Assembly: GCA_934255105.1 (NCBI GenBank)
Contig: CAKQNH010000370.1
Coordinates: forward strand, 1-5,684
Direction: 5' to 3'
Source: an uncultured Pirellulaceae bacterium
GTDB lineage: Bacteria; Planctomycetota; Planctomycetia; Pirellulales; Pirellulaceae
Length of the DNA: 5,684 nucleotides
The notes beneath the pieces were generated by a model. The model was not told where the DNA came from, made no database searches, and saw only the letters and a program-made list of their open reading frames with translations. Position numbers and translations under genes: made by a program. Positions 5,102 through 5,684 of the stretch are shown here, piece after piece; position 1 is the stretch's first letter, and each line of letters opens with the position of its first letter.

Positions 5102-5684
5102 ATGGCCGAAGCTGGCGCTGTGAACTATGCAGCGGAAGCCCCCCAGACTTTCGGCGACTCACCCTCCGCGAGCGAAACTCTTGATGTAGCGGAAGTCGCC
5201 AAGACTTTCGGCGCGTCGCTCTCCACTAACGAAACTCTTAGCGAGTTCCGCTACGGGAAACTGCTGCGCTACCCAGCCAGCCTGCGCGCGATTGCTTGCG
5301 CGCTACTGGCCTGCGGCCTGATCGGTAGCGGCCTGATCGGTAGCGGCTTGCCTCCAGCCAGCGCGCAGCCCCCCGACCAGCAGCCGGCCAGCGTACCCAG
5401 CTTAGAGGCTAGTGCTACAGCCGGCTCAGCAGCCGGCAGCGGCGGCCAGAATTCGAAATCCAGTTCACCACTACAGACTCGCAAAACGGGTGGCGCTCCC
5501 CCGCTACCCACCGATGCGGGGCAGTACTGGGAGGAATACGACCTGCGGCCTTACACGCGCGAACTGAGCCAAATCGACCGACCGCAGCAGGCGATCATCG
5601 ACTGGATTCTGCGCGAGACTGGCACCGATCCATGGTTCACTGATCCATTTGGCTTTATCAACGCAGATCGAGAAAAGCTGCGCG
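5102..5684 (+). CDS. Exported or membrane-anchored protein of unknown function, 5' part
   Basis: The frame is open from 5075 to the end of the window; 194 residues are visible from ATG 5102, which has AGGA (5094-5097) 4 nt upstream. GTG 5081 and GTG 5120 are alternatives. Residues 10-51 are encoded by two 57-bp hairpin-bearing repeats (VAEVAKTFG and SETL/NETL motifs). KLLRY and a hydrophobic stretch (about 60-83) ending PPASAQ look like a signal peptide or anchor, with cleavage possible after Ala88. Then comes a Ser/Gly/Pro/Gln-rich linker to about 138, and a better-ordered part beginning QYWEEYDLRPYTREL and RPQQAIIDWILRETGTDPWF. I do not recognise this domain with certainty; its style suggests a conserved planctomycete exported protein. 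A 56-residue extension before a signal sequence is odd, but no ATG, GTG or TTG lies in frame between 5123 and the hydrophobic segment, so the true start could be a rare codon or the segment could be an internal anchor. The gene is divergent from the VWA pair. Confidence 0.75.
   Translation, partial: MAEAGAVNYAAEAPQTFGDSPSASETLDVAEVAKTFGASLSTNETLSEFRYGKLLRYPASLRAIACALLACGLIGSGLIGSGLPPASAQPPDQQPASVPSLEASATAGSAAGSGGQNSKSSSPLQTRKTGGAPPLPTDAGQYWEEYDLRPYTRELSQIDRPQQAIIDWILRETGTDPWFTDPFGFINADREKLR
5129..5254. repeat. Two 57-bp tandem repeats built from inverted hairpin units
   Basis: 5129-5185 and 5186-5242 are aligned copies (about 43 of 57 identical by eye). Each has a forward hairpin unit (5129-5156; 5186-5213), a 16-nt spacer, and the start of the same unit in reverse (from 5173; from 5230). 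Only the second copy completes the reverse unit, ending at 5254 with TTCCGCTAC, the reverse complement of GTAGCGGAA at 5186. The forward unit pairs CGGAAGTC (5190-5197) with GACTTTCG (5203-5210) around GCCAA. The reverse unit pairs CGAAACTC (5230-5237) with GAGTTCCG (5243-5250) around TTAGC. Another copy is at 2939-2964 on minus. The repeats lie in frame in the start of the last gene. Confidence 0.88.
5313..5350 (+). repeat. 15-bp tandem duplication in the hydrophobic segment
   Basis: GCGGCCTGATCGGTA at 5313-5327 is repeated exactly at 5328-5342, followed by a partial copy. It encodes GLIGSGLIGSG and lengthens the hydrophobic core of the export or anchor segment of the last gene by five residues. 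Confidence 0.9.

Noticed and set aside
5269..5511. Leftward 80-aa open frame
   Set aside because: It lies antisense to a + frame that stays open to the window end and has an export segment and ordered domain.

Overview
The window looks like a piece of a planctomycete chromosome, probably from the Pirellulaceae (Rhodopirellula-like). This is an inference. It rests on moderately high GC, several exported or membrane proteins in a row, two membrane-anchored von Willebrand factor A (VWA) proteins with an FFG...YV.D.S.SM signature that I associate with planctomycetes, and a GTAGCGGAAGTCGCC-type hairpin repeat that I remember from such genomes (memory, not a search).

Layout from left to right: (1) the 3' end of a thioredoxin-fold (TlpA/AhpC-TSA-like) protein with a WCEGC active site on +, closed by a strong intrinsic terminator at 410-438. 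(2) A 631-bp gene-free stretch holding two adjacent hexanucleotide arrays, 42 units of TACTCG/TGCTCG type and then 10 perfect TTGGAG units, followed by a leader with a canonical four-tract G-quadruplex motif on the minus strand just before the next start codon. (3) A secreted alkaline-phosphatase-superfamily phosphodiesterase on +, with its metal ligands and a Ser in the nucleophile position. (4) Two paralogous single-pass membrane VWA proteins on -, in tandem (the upstream gene is 585 aa, the downstream one 313 aa), separated by 108 bp that carries a hairpin repeat. The short VWA gene converges on the phosphodiesterase gene with only 2 bp between the stop codons. (5) A 349-bp divergent intergenic region. 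(6) The 5' end of a + gene that runs off the window, with an unusual N-terminal extension encoded by two 57-bp hairpin-bearing repeats, a hydrophobic export or anchor segment and a conserved-looking domain that I cannot name.

The two VWA proteins share one design: a cytoplasmic N terminus, one transmembrane helix, a low-complexity linker and a C-terminal VWA domain that should lie in the periplasm. The short one has a complete MIDAS metal site by eye, while the long one has Ala where the MIDAS Thr should be. They are probably co-transcribed and may act as a pair, but nothing here gives a ligand or pathway.

The most interesting non-gene signal is a family of short hairpin repeats. It is present in the VWA intergenic gap (2939-2964) and again, in both orientations and in frame, inside the start of the last gene (5129-5254). 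A compensatory base-pair change between copies supports real selection on the hairpin. Canonical G-quadruplex motifs on the minus strand occur three times, two of them inside a tandem duplication in the long VWA gene.
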